Part shown: positions 1 through 5,810 of the stretch, in pieces
Position numbering within the stretch: position 1 is the stretch's first letter
Layout: each line of letters begins with the position of its first letter
Translations under genes and position numbers: made by a program
Notes under the pieces: generated by a model
Told to the model about the DNA's origin: nothing
The model's input: only the letters and a program-made list of their open reading frames with translations
Database searches by the model: none
Source: an uncultured Rivibacter sp.
GTDB lineage: Bacteria; Pseudomonadota; Gammaproteobacteria; Burkholderiales; Burkholderiaceae
NCBI GenBank assembly: GCA_946481025.1
Contig: CAMLNA010000211.1
Span: 1 to 5,810, forward strand
DNA: 5,810 bases
Direction: 5' to 3'

Positions 1-67
1 CCGATAGGGTCGCGGGCTTGCCGCTTGCCGCACGCCAGCGGCCCAACGACCAAAGGCCCGCACGCAC

Positions 68-1762
68 ATGGCACGACGCGCCCCCGCCCCCAATCGCCGC
101 GAGTTCATCCGCACCCTGGCCGCCGGCACGGTGGCCGTGGGCGGCACCGCCCTCACCGCCTGCGGCGGCAGCGATGACGACACCACCGTCGCGTTCTTGC
201 ATGGCGTGGCCAGCGGCGACCCGCAGTCCGACCGCGTGATCCTGTGGACGCGCGCCACGCCGTCGCGCGACGAGGCGCTGCAGCTGCGCTGGCAGGTGGC
301 CGCCGATGCAGCCTTCACGAGCGTGGTGGCGCAAGGCACGACGAGCACCGGCGCCGAGCGCGACTACACGGTCAAGGTCGATGCCGCCGGGCTGCAGCCG
401 GGCACGCGCTACTTCTACCGGTTCAGCTTCGGCGCCGGCAGCCACTCGCCGGTCGGCCGCACCCGCACGCTGCCGGGTGGCGCGGTGCAGCAGGTGAAGC
501 TCGCAGTGTTCTCCTGCGCCAACTATCCGCGCGGCTACTTCAATGCCTATGCCGATGCGGCAACGCTCGCCGACATCGACGCGGCGGTGCACCTGGGCGA
601 CTACCTGTACGAATACCCGAAGGACGGCTACGCCTCGGGCAATGCCGCCGCGCTCGGCCGCGTGAGCGTGCCGCAGACCGAAACCCTCGCGCTGGCCGAC
701 TACCGCAGGCGCCACGCGCAGTACAAGACCGACACCGACCTGCAGGCCCTGCACGCCGCGGTGCCGATGATCGCGGTGTGGGACGACCACGAAATCGCCA
801 ACGACACCTGGCGCAACGGCGCGGAGAACCACACCGAGGCCTCCGAAGGCAGCTTCGCGGCGCGCAAGGCGGCGGCGCTGCAGGCCTATCACGAGTGGAT
901 GCCCACCCGGCTGCCCGACGCGGCGCAGCCCGATCGCATCTACCGATCGTTCGACTTCGGCTCGCTGGTTTCGCTGCACATGCTCGACACGCGCCTGGTC
1001 GGCCGCGACCTCCAGCTCGACATCGCCGGCTACGTGACGGCCAACGGCTTCGACGCGGCCCGCTTCACCGCCGACGTGACCGCCGCAGACCGCCAGCTGC
1101 TCGGCACCGCGCAGACCGCCTGGCTGCAGGCACGGCTGCAGGCGTCCACCGCCACCTGGCAGGTCCTGGGCCAGCAGGTGCTGATGGGTCGCATGCTGAT
1201 CCCGGCGCCGATCGCCTTGCAGCAGGTCAGCGTGGCGCAGTACGCCGACATCGCCACCCGTGCGCAAACGAACCCGGGTGCCCTCACGCCGCAGGAGCAG
1301 GCCATCCTGGCGCAGCCGTCGATCCCCTACAACCTCGATGCCTGGGACGGCTATGCCGCCGCGCGCGAAACCGTGCTGGGCGCGGCACGCACGCTCGACA
1401 AGAACCTCGTGGTGCTCGCCGGCGACACGCACAACGCCTGGGCCAGCGACCTGCAGGATGCGCAGGGCAACCAGGTCGGCGTCGAGTTCGCGACCCCGGG
1501 CGTCACCTCGCCGGGGCTGGAGGAAGTCCTCGCGGGCCAGGACCCGGCCCAGCTTGCCGCCGGGCTCACGCAGCTGATCGGCCCGCTGCAGTACTGCGAC
1601 GCCCACCGGCGCGGCTACATGGTCGTCACTGCGACGGCCTCCGACGTGCGTGCCGAGTGGCGCTACGTGAGCACCATCGACAGCCGCAGCTTCACCGTCG
1701 CGAGCGATCCGGTGCTGAAGGTGCGCCCCGGCGCCGGCCAGCGCCGCATCGAAGCGGCGTAG
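68..1762 (+). CDS. phoD: PhoD-family alkaline phosphatase, Tat-exported putative lipoprotein
   Basis: The 564-residue product is a PhoD-type metallophosphoesterase, a family that releases phosphate from mono- and diesters outside the cytoplasm. The N-terminus has a twin-arginine motif (NRREFIR, residues 9-15), a hydrophobic stretch and a lipobox LTAC ending at Cys32, so it is probably folded in the cytoplasm, exported by Tat and lipidated. The PhoD N-terminal domain starts with GVASGDP (46-52) and ILWTR (58-62). The catalytic domain shows FSC (148-150, the family's metal-binding Cys), HLGDYLYEY (175-183), WDDHE (238-242) and AGDTHNAW (451-458), then EFATPGVTSPG near residue 473. All expected metal-site segments are present and the length is normal for the family. 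The ATG is chosen because it places the Tat motif properly; the only Shine-Dalgarno candidate is a weak AAAGG at 52-56. No promoter is visible in the 67 bases upstream. Substrate preference cannot be read from sequence. Confidence 0.93.
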   Translation: MARRAPAPNRREFIRTLAAGTVAVGGTALTACGGSDDDTTVAFLHGVASGDPQSDRVILWTRATPSRDEALQLRWQVAADAAFTSVVAQGTTSTGAERDYTVKVDAAGLQPGTRYFYRFSFGAGSHSPVGRTRTLPGGAVQQVKLAVFSCANYPRGYFNAYADAATLADIDAAVHLGDYLYEYPKDGYASGNAAALGRVSVPQTETLALADYRRRHAQYKTDTDLQALHAAVPMIAVWDDHEIANDTWRNGAENHTEASEGSFAARKAAALQAYHEWMPTRLPDAAQPDRIYRSFDFGSLVSLHMLDTRLVGRDLQLDIAGYVTANGFDAARFTADVTAADRQLLGTAQTAWLQARLQASTATWQVLGQQVLMGRMLIPAPIALQQVSVAQYADIATRAQTNPGALTPQEQAILAQPSIPYNLDAWDGYAAARETVLGAARTLDKNLVVLAGDTHNAWASDLQDAQGNQVGVEFATPGVTSPGLEEVLAGQDPAQLAAGLTQLIGPLQYCDAHRRGYMVVTATASDVRAEWRYVSTIDSRSFTVASDPVLKVRPGAGQRRIEAA

Positions 1763-1842
1763 CCGCCGAGGAGACCGGCCCCCTGGCCTGCGCGGCCTGG
1801 AAAAGCGTGCGACGATGCGCGCCTTCCAAGCCCACAAGGACA

Positions 1843-1848
1843 GAGGAG
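1843..1848 (+). promoter_or_regulatory. Ribosome binding site fixing the DUF885 start
   Basis: GAGGAG lies 5 bases before the ATG at 1854. An in-frame ATG at 1815 would add 13 mostly charged residues ahead of the signal peptide and has no comparable site, so 1854 is the better start. Confidence 0.75.
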
Positions 1849-1853
1849 ACCGC

Positions 1854-3674
1854 ATGGACGCACCGGTGACCCCGGCCCGTCGCAAGCTGCTGCTCGCAGC
1901 CTGCGCCACCCCGTTTGCCGCCCCCGCATGGGCGGCGGCCGCCACCCGCACCGCGGCGCCGCAGTCTGCCGCGGCCACGCGCCTGGCGGCGCTGGCCGAC
2001 CGCTACTTCGCGGCCCTGCTCGACGCCGACCCGTTCTGGGCCAGCCGCCTGGGCAGCGCCACGCCCGCGCAGGCGGCCAGCCTGCCGATCGACATCTCGC
2101 CCGCTCACCGCGCGCGCCGCGCTGCGCTGTACCGCAAGACCCTCGCCGAGCTGCGCCGCATCGACCGCAAGACGCTCGGCGAAGCGGACCTGATCGCCTA
2201 CGACGTGCTGGCCTACCACGCGCAGGACCAGCTTGCGCAACTGCAGCACCCCGAGCACCTGCTGCCCCTCGACCAGACTCCGGGCAAGCCGCCCTTCGAG
2301 ATGGCCAACGCCGCCGACAGCGGCCTGTCGATGTTCGCGACGGTGGCTCACTACGAGCAGCACCTGTCGCGGCTGCGGGCGCTGCCGGCCTGGTGCGACC
2401 AGGCGGCGGCCAACCTGCGTGAAGGCGTGAAGCGCGGCATCGTGCACCCGCGCCCGATCGTCGAGCGTTTGCTGCCCATGCTGCGCAACCTCGCGCCCGC
2501 GGCGGTGGACAAGAGCCCCTACTACACGCCCATCGCCGCGATGCCGGCGCGCTTTGCCGCCCCTGACCGCGACCGGCTGGCCGCCGAATACCGGCGCGTG
2601 ATCGAGCAGCGGCTCAACCCGGCGCTCGTGCGGCTGGCCGACGTGGTGGAACGCGAGGTGCTGCCGCGCAGCCGCACGAGCGCCGGCTGGTCTGCCTTGC
2701 CCGGCGGCAACGCCTGGTACGCGCAGTACGTGCGCACCCACACCAGCACCACGATGGGGGCCGAGGAGATCCACCAGCTCGGCCTGCGCGAGGTGCAGCG
2801 ACTGCGCGGCAAGATGGCCGAAGTGCAGGCGCAGTACGGGTTCGAAGGCAGCCTGGCGGACTTCCTGACCTGGCATGCGAAGCGGCCCGAGATCTATCCG
2901 TTCAAGAGCGAACAGCAGGTGCTCGACGCCTATGCCGAGCTCAACCGCCGCATCACCCCGAAGCTCGAGCAGCTGTTCGGCCGCGTGCCGAAGGCACCGC
3001 TGGAGATCCGCCCGGAGCCGGAGCTCACCCGCTACACCGCCAGCGACCACTACACCCAGCCCTCGCTCGACGGCTCCCGCCCGGGCATCTATTTCGCGGT
3101 GATCACCGACCCCGCCGCCTATGCCACGCCGCGCATGGCCTCGCTCTTCCTGCACGAAGGGCAGCCGGGGCACCACTTCCAGATCGCGCTGGCGCAGGAG
3201 CTGCCGGTGACCAAGCTGCAGCGCTTCTACTTCTACAACGCGTTCGGCGAAGGCTGGGGGCTGTATGCCGAGACGCTGGGCTACGACCTGGGCCTGTACG
3301 ACGACCCGAACGCCCATCTCGGCCACCTGGGCATGGCGATGATGCGGGCGGTGCGCCTGGTGGTGGACACCGGCATGCATGCCAAGGGCTGGTCGCGCGA
3401 GCAGGCCATCGCCTACTTCCAGGAGCAGACCGGCTTCACGGAGCGCGACAGCCGGGTGCAGATCGAGCGCTACATGGTGTGGCCCGGCCAGGCGCTGGGC
3501 TATGCCATCGGCCGCATCAAGATCGAGGAGCTGCGCGACCGGGCCAAGGCGGCCCTCGGGTCGCGCTTCTCTCTGTCGGACTTCCACGACCAGGTGCTGG
3601 CCAGCGGCTCGATGCCGCTGGCGGTGCTCGAAGCGAAGATCGATCGCTGGATCAGCGCGAGGCCGAAGGGGTGA
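1854..3674 (+). CDS. DUF885 family protein, exported, putative metallopeptidase-like
   Basis: This 606-residue protein belongs to the DUF885 family, which is poorly characterised and resembles zinc peptidases. The family signatures are clear: LHEGQPGHHFQ (433-443, with His434, Glu435, His440 and His441 as likely metal or catalytic residues), GEGWGLYAE (465-473), the VDTGMHAKGWSREQA segment (504-518), and ERYMVWPGQALGYAIG (538-553). The N-terminus (PARRKLLLAAC..., then AWA near residue 27) is a signal peptide. The Arg9-Arg10 pair followed by K-L-L-L could be a weak Tat signal, but Sec export is equally possible. The mature protein is mostly helical with charged segments and has no obvious internal membrane segment. 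It follows phoD by 91 bp on the same strand with no clear terminator between, so co-transcription is possible. Its substrate is unknown; peptidase activity is inferred from the motif only. The length is normal for the family. Confidence 0.9.
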   Translation: MDAPVTPARRKLLLAACATPFAAPAWAAAATRTAAPQSAAATRLAALADRYFAALLDADPFWASRLGSATPAQAASLPIDISPAHRARRAALYRKTLAELRRIDRKTLGEADLIAYDVLAYHAQDQLAQLQHPEHLLPLDQTPGKPPFEMANAADSGLSMFATVAHYEQHLSRLRALPAWCDQAAANLREGVKRGIVHPRPIVERLLPMLRNLAPAAVDKSPYYTPIAAMPARFAAPDRDRLAAEYRRVIEQRLNPALVRLADVVEREVLPRSRTSAGWSALPGGNAWYAQYVRTHTSTTMGAEEIHQLGLREVQRLRGKMAEVQAQYGFEGSLADFLTWHAKRPEIYPFKSEQQVLDAYAELNRRITPKLEQLFGRVPKAPLEIRPEPELTRYTASDHYTQPSLDGSRPGIYFAVITDPAAYATPRMASLFLHEGQPGHHFQIALAQELPVTKLQRFYFYNAFGEGWGLYAETLGYDLGLYDDPNAHLGHLGMAMMRAVRLVVDTGMHAKGWSREQAIAYFQEQTGFTERDSRVQIERYMVWPGQALGYAIGRIKIEELRDRAKAALGSRFSLSDFHDQVLASGSMPLAVLEAKIDRWISARPKG

Positions 3675-3677
3675 AGG

Positions 3678-3706
3678 GCAAGGCCGGCGCTTTCAGTCGG
3701 CCTTGC
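3678..3706. terminator. Candidate bidirectional hairpin between convergent genes
   Basis: GCAAGGCCG (3678-3686) pairs perfectly with CGGCCTTGC (3698-3706). A G-U and a C-G pair (3687/3697 and 3688/3696) can extend the stem to 11 bp with a 7-base loop. It begins 4 bases after the DUF885 stop, and its loop contains the stop codon of the opposing gene (3693-3695). Neither strand has a proper T-run after the stem, so it is not a classical intrinsic terminator. Placement between converging genes favours a shared transcript-end or 3'-protecting structure. Confidence 0.5.
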
Positions 3707-4586
3707 GCTTGAACAGCTTCATGAGGCCGCCGCCGAACACGGCCAGGCCCACCAGCGCCACCTTCCAGAACTTCGCCAGCAGCAGGCCCAGTGTGGCAAA
3801 CAGGCCCATCTTCTTGGCCACGCCGCCGGCCACCAGCGCCGCCAGGCCGTACTCGGCCACATGGTCGGTGCCGGCGTTGAAGTCTTCGTAGCGCTTGCCA
3901 TCGTTGAAGCTGGTGGCCGCGAGCAGTTCGTTGGCGCGCGGCTTGGTGGCATCGAGCTGCTGCGGGTCGGTCATGAGGTTCATCTCGATGAAGCCCTCGC
4001 GGCCGAGCACATAGGTGCGGTAGTTGACGCTTTCGCTGCGCTGGCCGGCGTCGATGGACTCGGCGCGCAAGCCCCACACCAGCCGGTGCGTGGCCGCCTC
4101 GTACACGGGCCGCTGCACCCAGTCGATGACGTGCAGTTCGCCGCCGCCCATCTTCTTGCGTTGCTCGTTCGACGCTTCGGTGCCTTCCTTCACCGACTTG
4201 AACAGCTCGTCGGCATCCCAGCTCTTCGCGTCTTCGTCCTTGACGTAGCCTTCCTTGTGGAATTCCAGCGTGATGGCCCAGCCGTCGTTTTCGCCGGAAC
4301 CCAGCACCATGCCGAGCGTGTCGTGCGGACCCGGGTTGCCCCAGTAGGTGAGCATCGCGGCTGCATCGGCAGGGTTCAGGTACACATAGCCGGCCGGCAG
4401 CTTGAGCGCACCCTGCTCGCCGAGGGTGACTGTGCGCGGGCCGTGCTCGGCCTTCACGGCCGGCGGCGCCGGCATCTGCGCCTGGGGCGCCGCCGGAGTC
4501 TCGGCAGCGGCGGCTTGCCAGGCCGGCAGGCCCAGCCCGGCCGACAACAGCACGGCAGCGAGCGTGGTTCGCAAGGCGGCTTTCAT
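3693..4586 (-). CDS. DUF2167 family membrane-anchored protein
   Basis: The 297-residue product matches the DUF2167 family, an uncharacterised group of exported proteins anchored by a C-terminal membrane segment. Family marks in order are LKLPAGYVYL (61-70), YWGNP (81-85), LGMVLG (91-96), the GYVKDEDAKSWDADEL run (113-128), IDWVQRPVYEAATHRLVWGL (154-173), VNYRTYVLGREGFIEMNL (187-204), and YEDFNAGTDHVAEYGLAALVAGG (233-255). An N-terminal signal peptide (MKAALRTTLAAVLLSAGLGLPAWQAAAA) is followed by a Pro/Ala-rich linker to about residue 47. The end carries two hydrophobic stretches (about 261-272 and 276-288) and a basic tail KLFKRKAD, suggesting an inner-membrane anchor with a cytoplasmic tail and a periplasmic body. 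The reading frame stays open far upstream, so the start rests on the signal peptide and a strong GGAGG site. It is transcribed alone, convergent with DUF885 and divergent from the sugar-binding gene. Function is unknown. Confidence 0.9.
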   Translation of the reverse strand: MKAALRTTLAAVLLSAGLGLPAWQAAAAETPAAPQAQMPAPPAVKAEHGPRTVTLGEQGALKLPAGYVYLNPADAAAMLTYWGNPGPHDTLGMVLGSGENDGWAITLEFHKEGYVKDEDAKSWDADELFKSVKEGTEASNEQRKKMGGGELHVIDWVQRPVYEAATHRLVWGLRAESIDAGQRSESVNYRTYVLGREGFIEMNLMTDPQQLDATKPRANELLAATSFNDGKRYEDFNAGTDHVAEYGLAALVAGGVAKKMGLFATLGLLLAKFWKVALVGLAVFGGGLMKLFKRKAD

Positions 4587-4593
4587 GGGGATC

Positions 4594-4598
4594 CCTCC
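4594..4598 (-). promoter_or_regulatory. Ribosome binding site fixing the DUF2167 start
   Basis: Read on the minus strand, GGAGG lies 7 bases before the ATG at 4586. The frame remains open for more than 1 kb upstream, so this site together with the signal peptide decides the start. Confidence 0.8.
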
Positions 4599-4619
4599 GA
4601 TTGATTTGAGTCGGCCGCC

Positions 4620-4628
4620 AACATACCA
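4620..4628 (-). promoter_or_regulatory. Possible extended -10 promoter for the DUF2167 gene
   Basis: The minus strand reads TGGTATGTT, an extended -10 form (TG, one base, then TATGTT, 4 of 6 against TATAAT). It would start a transcript near 4613 with a leader of about 27 bases. No -35 box is present at the right spacing, where the sequence is CCGCCC. This is the only AT-rich hexamer close upstream, but the match is modest. Confidence 0.3.
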
Positions 4629-4712
4629 GCGCCCGCAGGCCCGGGCGGGCGGTTCGTCGCGCGCAGGCCTCACCCATCCGAGGGCTGGCGCCGTTCGCGG
4701 GTTATCCCTGCA

Positions 4713-4741
4713 TTGACGTGAAGCCTTGCCGCCGCTGAAAT
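4713..4741 (+). promoter_or_regulatory. Sigma70-like promoter of the sugar-binding protein gene
   Basis: TTGACG (4713-4718, 5 of 6 against TTGACA) and TGAAAT (4736-4741, 4 of 6 against TATAAT) are separated by exactly 17 bases. The predicted start is near 4748, giving a leader of about 62 bases. The LacI-type operator begins at the base after the -10 box, which supports both calls. Confidence 0.6.
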
Positions 4742-4770
4742 GCAAACGTTCGCGCAAACGTTTGCGCGAA
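4742..4770 (+). promoter_or_regulatory. Tandem LacI/GalR-family operator
   Basis: GCAAACGTTCGC (4742-4753) abuts GCAAACGTTTGC (4754-4765); the two cores differ at one base. The second lies at the centre of a perfect 22-bp palindrome (4749-4770) with inner part CGCGCAAACGTTTGCGCG. The central CpG and the AAACGTTT core are the hallmark of LacI/GalR-family sites; the E. coli PurR box shares the 14-base CGCAAACGTTTGCG. The site covers the predicted transcription start, so binding should repress the downstream gene. Its regulator is not in the window and is probably a sugar-responsive repressor encoded nearby. Confidence 0.8.
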
Positions 4771-4796
4771 GTCACGAAGATCAAGCACACCGCACC

Positions 4797-4801
4797 AGGA
4801 G
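4797..4801 (+). promoter_or_regulatory. Ribosome binding site of the sugar-binding protein gene
   Basis: AGGAG lies 8 bases before the ATG at 4810. The in-frame ATG at 4726 is rejected because it lies upstream of the -10 box and the operator, and would put 28 residues before the signal peptide. Confidence 0.8.
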
Positions 4802-4809
4802 ACAGCTTC

Positions 4810-5775
4810 ATGAACTTGCGCCCCAACCGCCGCGCGGCCGCCCTGTCCGCGCTGGCCGCCGCCTTCGGCCTGCTGGCCGCTACCAGCCTGCCCGTCCATG
4901 CCCAGCAAGCCGGCGCCAAGCCGCGCGTGGGCCTCGTGATGAAGTCGCTGGCCAACGAGTTCTTCAAGAACATGACCGAAGGCGCCATCGCCCACGAGAA
5001 GAAGCGCGGCGACTTCACGCTCAAGGCGGTGGGGATGCAGTCGGAGACCGACTTCGACGCGCAGACCGCCGCGGTCGAGAACTTCATCACCCAGCAGTAC
5101 GACGTGATCGTCATCGCCCCGGCCGATTCGCGCGCGATGGTGGCACCGGTGGCCCGGGCCCTGAAGGCCGGCATCACGGTGGTGAACTTCGACGTGGCGC
5201 TCGATCCCGCGGCCATGAAGAAGGCCGGCCTCGACCTCGCCTTCGTGGGCCCGGACAACCGCGCCGGCGCCAAGATGGCCGGCGACGAGCTGGCCAAGGC
5301 CCTGGGGCCCGGTGCCAAGGTGGTGATCATCGAAGGCAACCCCGGCGCCGACAACGCGCTGCAGCGCAAGCTCGGTTTCGAAGACGCGGCCAAGCAGGGC
5401 AAGCTCAACATCGTGGCCTCGCAAACGGCCCGCTGGGAGACCGAGGAAGCCAACGCGGTCTTCACCAACATCCTGACCGCCAACCCCGACATCAAGGGCG
5501 TGATGGCCGCCAACGATTCGATGGCGCTGGGCGTGGCCAAGGCCATCGACGCGGCAGGCAAGTCGGGCCAGATCAAGGTGGTGGGCTTCGACAACATCCC
5601 GGCCATCCGCCCGCTCATCAAGAGCGGCAAGGTGCTCGCCACGGTGGACCAGTTCGGCTCGCAGATGGCGGCCAACGCCATTGACCAGGGCATCAAGGCA
5701 CGCAAGGAAGGCAAGCAGCTCAAGGGCTGGATCAAGACGCCGATCGAGCTGGTGACGGCAAAAAACCTGAAGTGA
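4810..5775 (+). CDS. RbsB-like periplasmic sugar-binding protein of an ABC transporter
   Basis: This 321-residue protein is a type I periplasmic binding protein of the ribose/galactose class, which captures a sugar in the periplasm and delivers it to an ABC permease. A signal peptide ends at VHA (29-31). Two alpha/beta lobes follow: strand VGLVMKSLANEFF (40-52), IVIAPADS-type segment (101-108), VVNFDVALD (124-132), FVGPDNRAGAKMAG (145-158), GNPGADNALQRKLGF (176-190), VMAANDSMALG (231-241), VVGFDN (257-262) and ATVDQ (277-281). Aligned by eye to E. coli RbsB, most ribose contacts are kept (Asn49, Phe51, Phe52, Asp128, Arg186, Asn235, Asp261, Gln281), but the Arg after the first-lobe Asp is Val129 and a pocket Phe is Trp209. 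The ligand may therefore be a related pentose, hexose or polyol rather than ribose. It is first in its transcript behind a LacI-type operator; transporter ATPase and permease genes are expected downstream, outside the window. Confidence 0.9.
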   Translation: MNLRPNRRAAALSALAAAFGLLAATSLPVHAQQAGAKPRVGLVMKSLANEFFKNMTEGAIAHEKKRGDFTLKAVGMQSETDFDAQTAAVENFITQQYDVIVIAPADSRAMVAPVARALKAGITVVNFDVALDPAAMKKAGLDLAFVGPDNRAGAKMAGDELAKALGPGAKVVIIEGNPGADNALQRKLGFEDAAKQGKLNIVASQTARWETEEANAVFTNILTANPDIKGVMAANDSMALGVAKAIDAAGKSGQIKVVGFDNIPAIRPLIKSGKVLATVDQFGSQMAANAIDQGIKARKEGKQLKGWIKTPIELVTAKNLK

Positions 5776-5794
5776 AATCCCGATTCATTCACCA

Positions 5795-5808
5795 CGGAGG
5801 CGCGGAGG
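5795..5808 (+). repeat. Two closely spaced CGGAGG motifs at window end
   Basis: CGGAGG occurs at 5795-5800 and again at 5803-5808, an 8-base period in a CACGGAGGCGCGGAGGAC context. Either copy could be the ribosome binding site of the next gene, or this is the start of a longer CACGGAGG-type repeat of the kind seen between genes in many proteobacteria. The window ends too soon to decide. Confidence 0.3.
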
Positions 5809-5810
5809 AC

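Noticed and set aside
16..29. Direct repeat GCTTGCC GCTTGCC upstream of phoD
   Set aside because: It is two 7-base copies at the window edge, with no promoter element or pairing partner visible. It is too short to call an operator such as a Pho box, whose consensus it does not match.
1768..1777. GAGGAGACCG just after phoD, identical to the sequence at 1843-1852 before the DUF885 start
   Set aside because: It looks like a ribosome binding site, but no ATG, GTG or TTG follows at a usable distance. A 10-base match may be chance or a trace of a small duplication; there is too little to build on.
244..1869. 541-codon open frame overlapping phoD in another plus-strand frame
   Set aside because: The product is dominated by Arg, Ala and Gly with no domain features, while the overlapping frame encodes all PhoD motifs.
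1884..1904. LAAC lipobox-like sequence ending at Cys17 of the DUF885 protein
   Set aside because: Only about five hydrophobic residues separate it from the basic N-region, too short for a lipoprotein signal. The hydrophobic run continues to a better AWA-type cleavage site.
1692..3587. 631-codon open frame antisense to the DUF885 gene
   Set aside because: The translation is Arg/Gly/His/Val-rich and low in recognisable motifs, typical of the shadow of a GC-rich gene, and it overlaps the tail of phoD. DUF885 has definite family motifs.
4631..4650. GC-rich inverted repeat (GCCCGC...GCGGGC) in the divergent region
   Set aside because: It has a 6-bp stem with an 8-base loop, competes with the inner GCCCGGGC palindrome, and has no T-run. 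It lies upstream of both divergent genes, where a terminator is not expected, so it is probably base composition.
4587..5795. Minus-strand reading frame continuing open from the DUF2167 gene back across the whole sugar-binding protein gene, 700 codons in total
   Set aside because: Opposite a clearly coding GC-rich gene, this frame lacks stops because of codon bias. The true start at 4586 has a GGAGG site and signal peptide, and the upstream translation shows no family motif.

Overview
The window is very GC-rich, with strong third-position G/C bias and secreted proteins typical of a free-living Gram-negative bacterium. The protein types and wording suggest a betaproteobacterium of the Burkholderiales (Rubrivivax/Leptothrix/Methylibium-like). 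That placement is inference from general resemblance, not a search result. No RNA gene, insertion sequence or CRISPR array is visible.

Layout. Positions 68-1762 (+) encode a PhoD-type alkaline phosphatase with a Tat signal and lipobox. After a 91-bp gap, 1854-3674 (+) encodes an exported DUF885 protein, a putative metallopeptidase-like family. It converges on a DUF2167 membrane-anchored protein at 3693-4586 (-). The two stop codons lie only 18 bp apart, and a hairpin spanning 3678-3706 may terminate both transcripts. A 223-bp divergent region (4587-4809) then leads to an RbsB-like periplasmic sugar-binding protein at 4810-5775 (+). The last 35 bases contain no gene but hold two closely spaced CGGAGG motifs.

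The best regulatory signal is upstream of the sugar-binding protein. A good sigma70-like promoter (TTGACG, 17-bp spacer, TGAAAT) is followed directly by two abutting 12-bp LacI-family operator cores. The second core sits inside a perfect 22-bp palindrome covering the expected transcription start. This predicts a repressed, sugar-inducible transport operon whose ATPase, permease and regulator genes probably lie past the right edge.

All four proteins are predicted to leave the cytoplasm: phosphate-ester cleavage, possible peptide cleavage, an inner-membrane-anchored protein of unknown role, and sugar capture. Nothing shows that they form one pathway. I see no clear evidence of an undescribed multi-gene system. 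The items most worth checking are the tandem operator, the altered sugar-binding pocket and the convergent hairpin.
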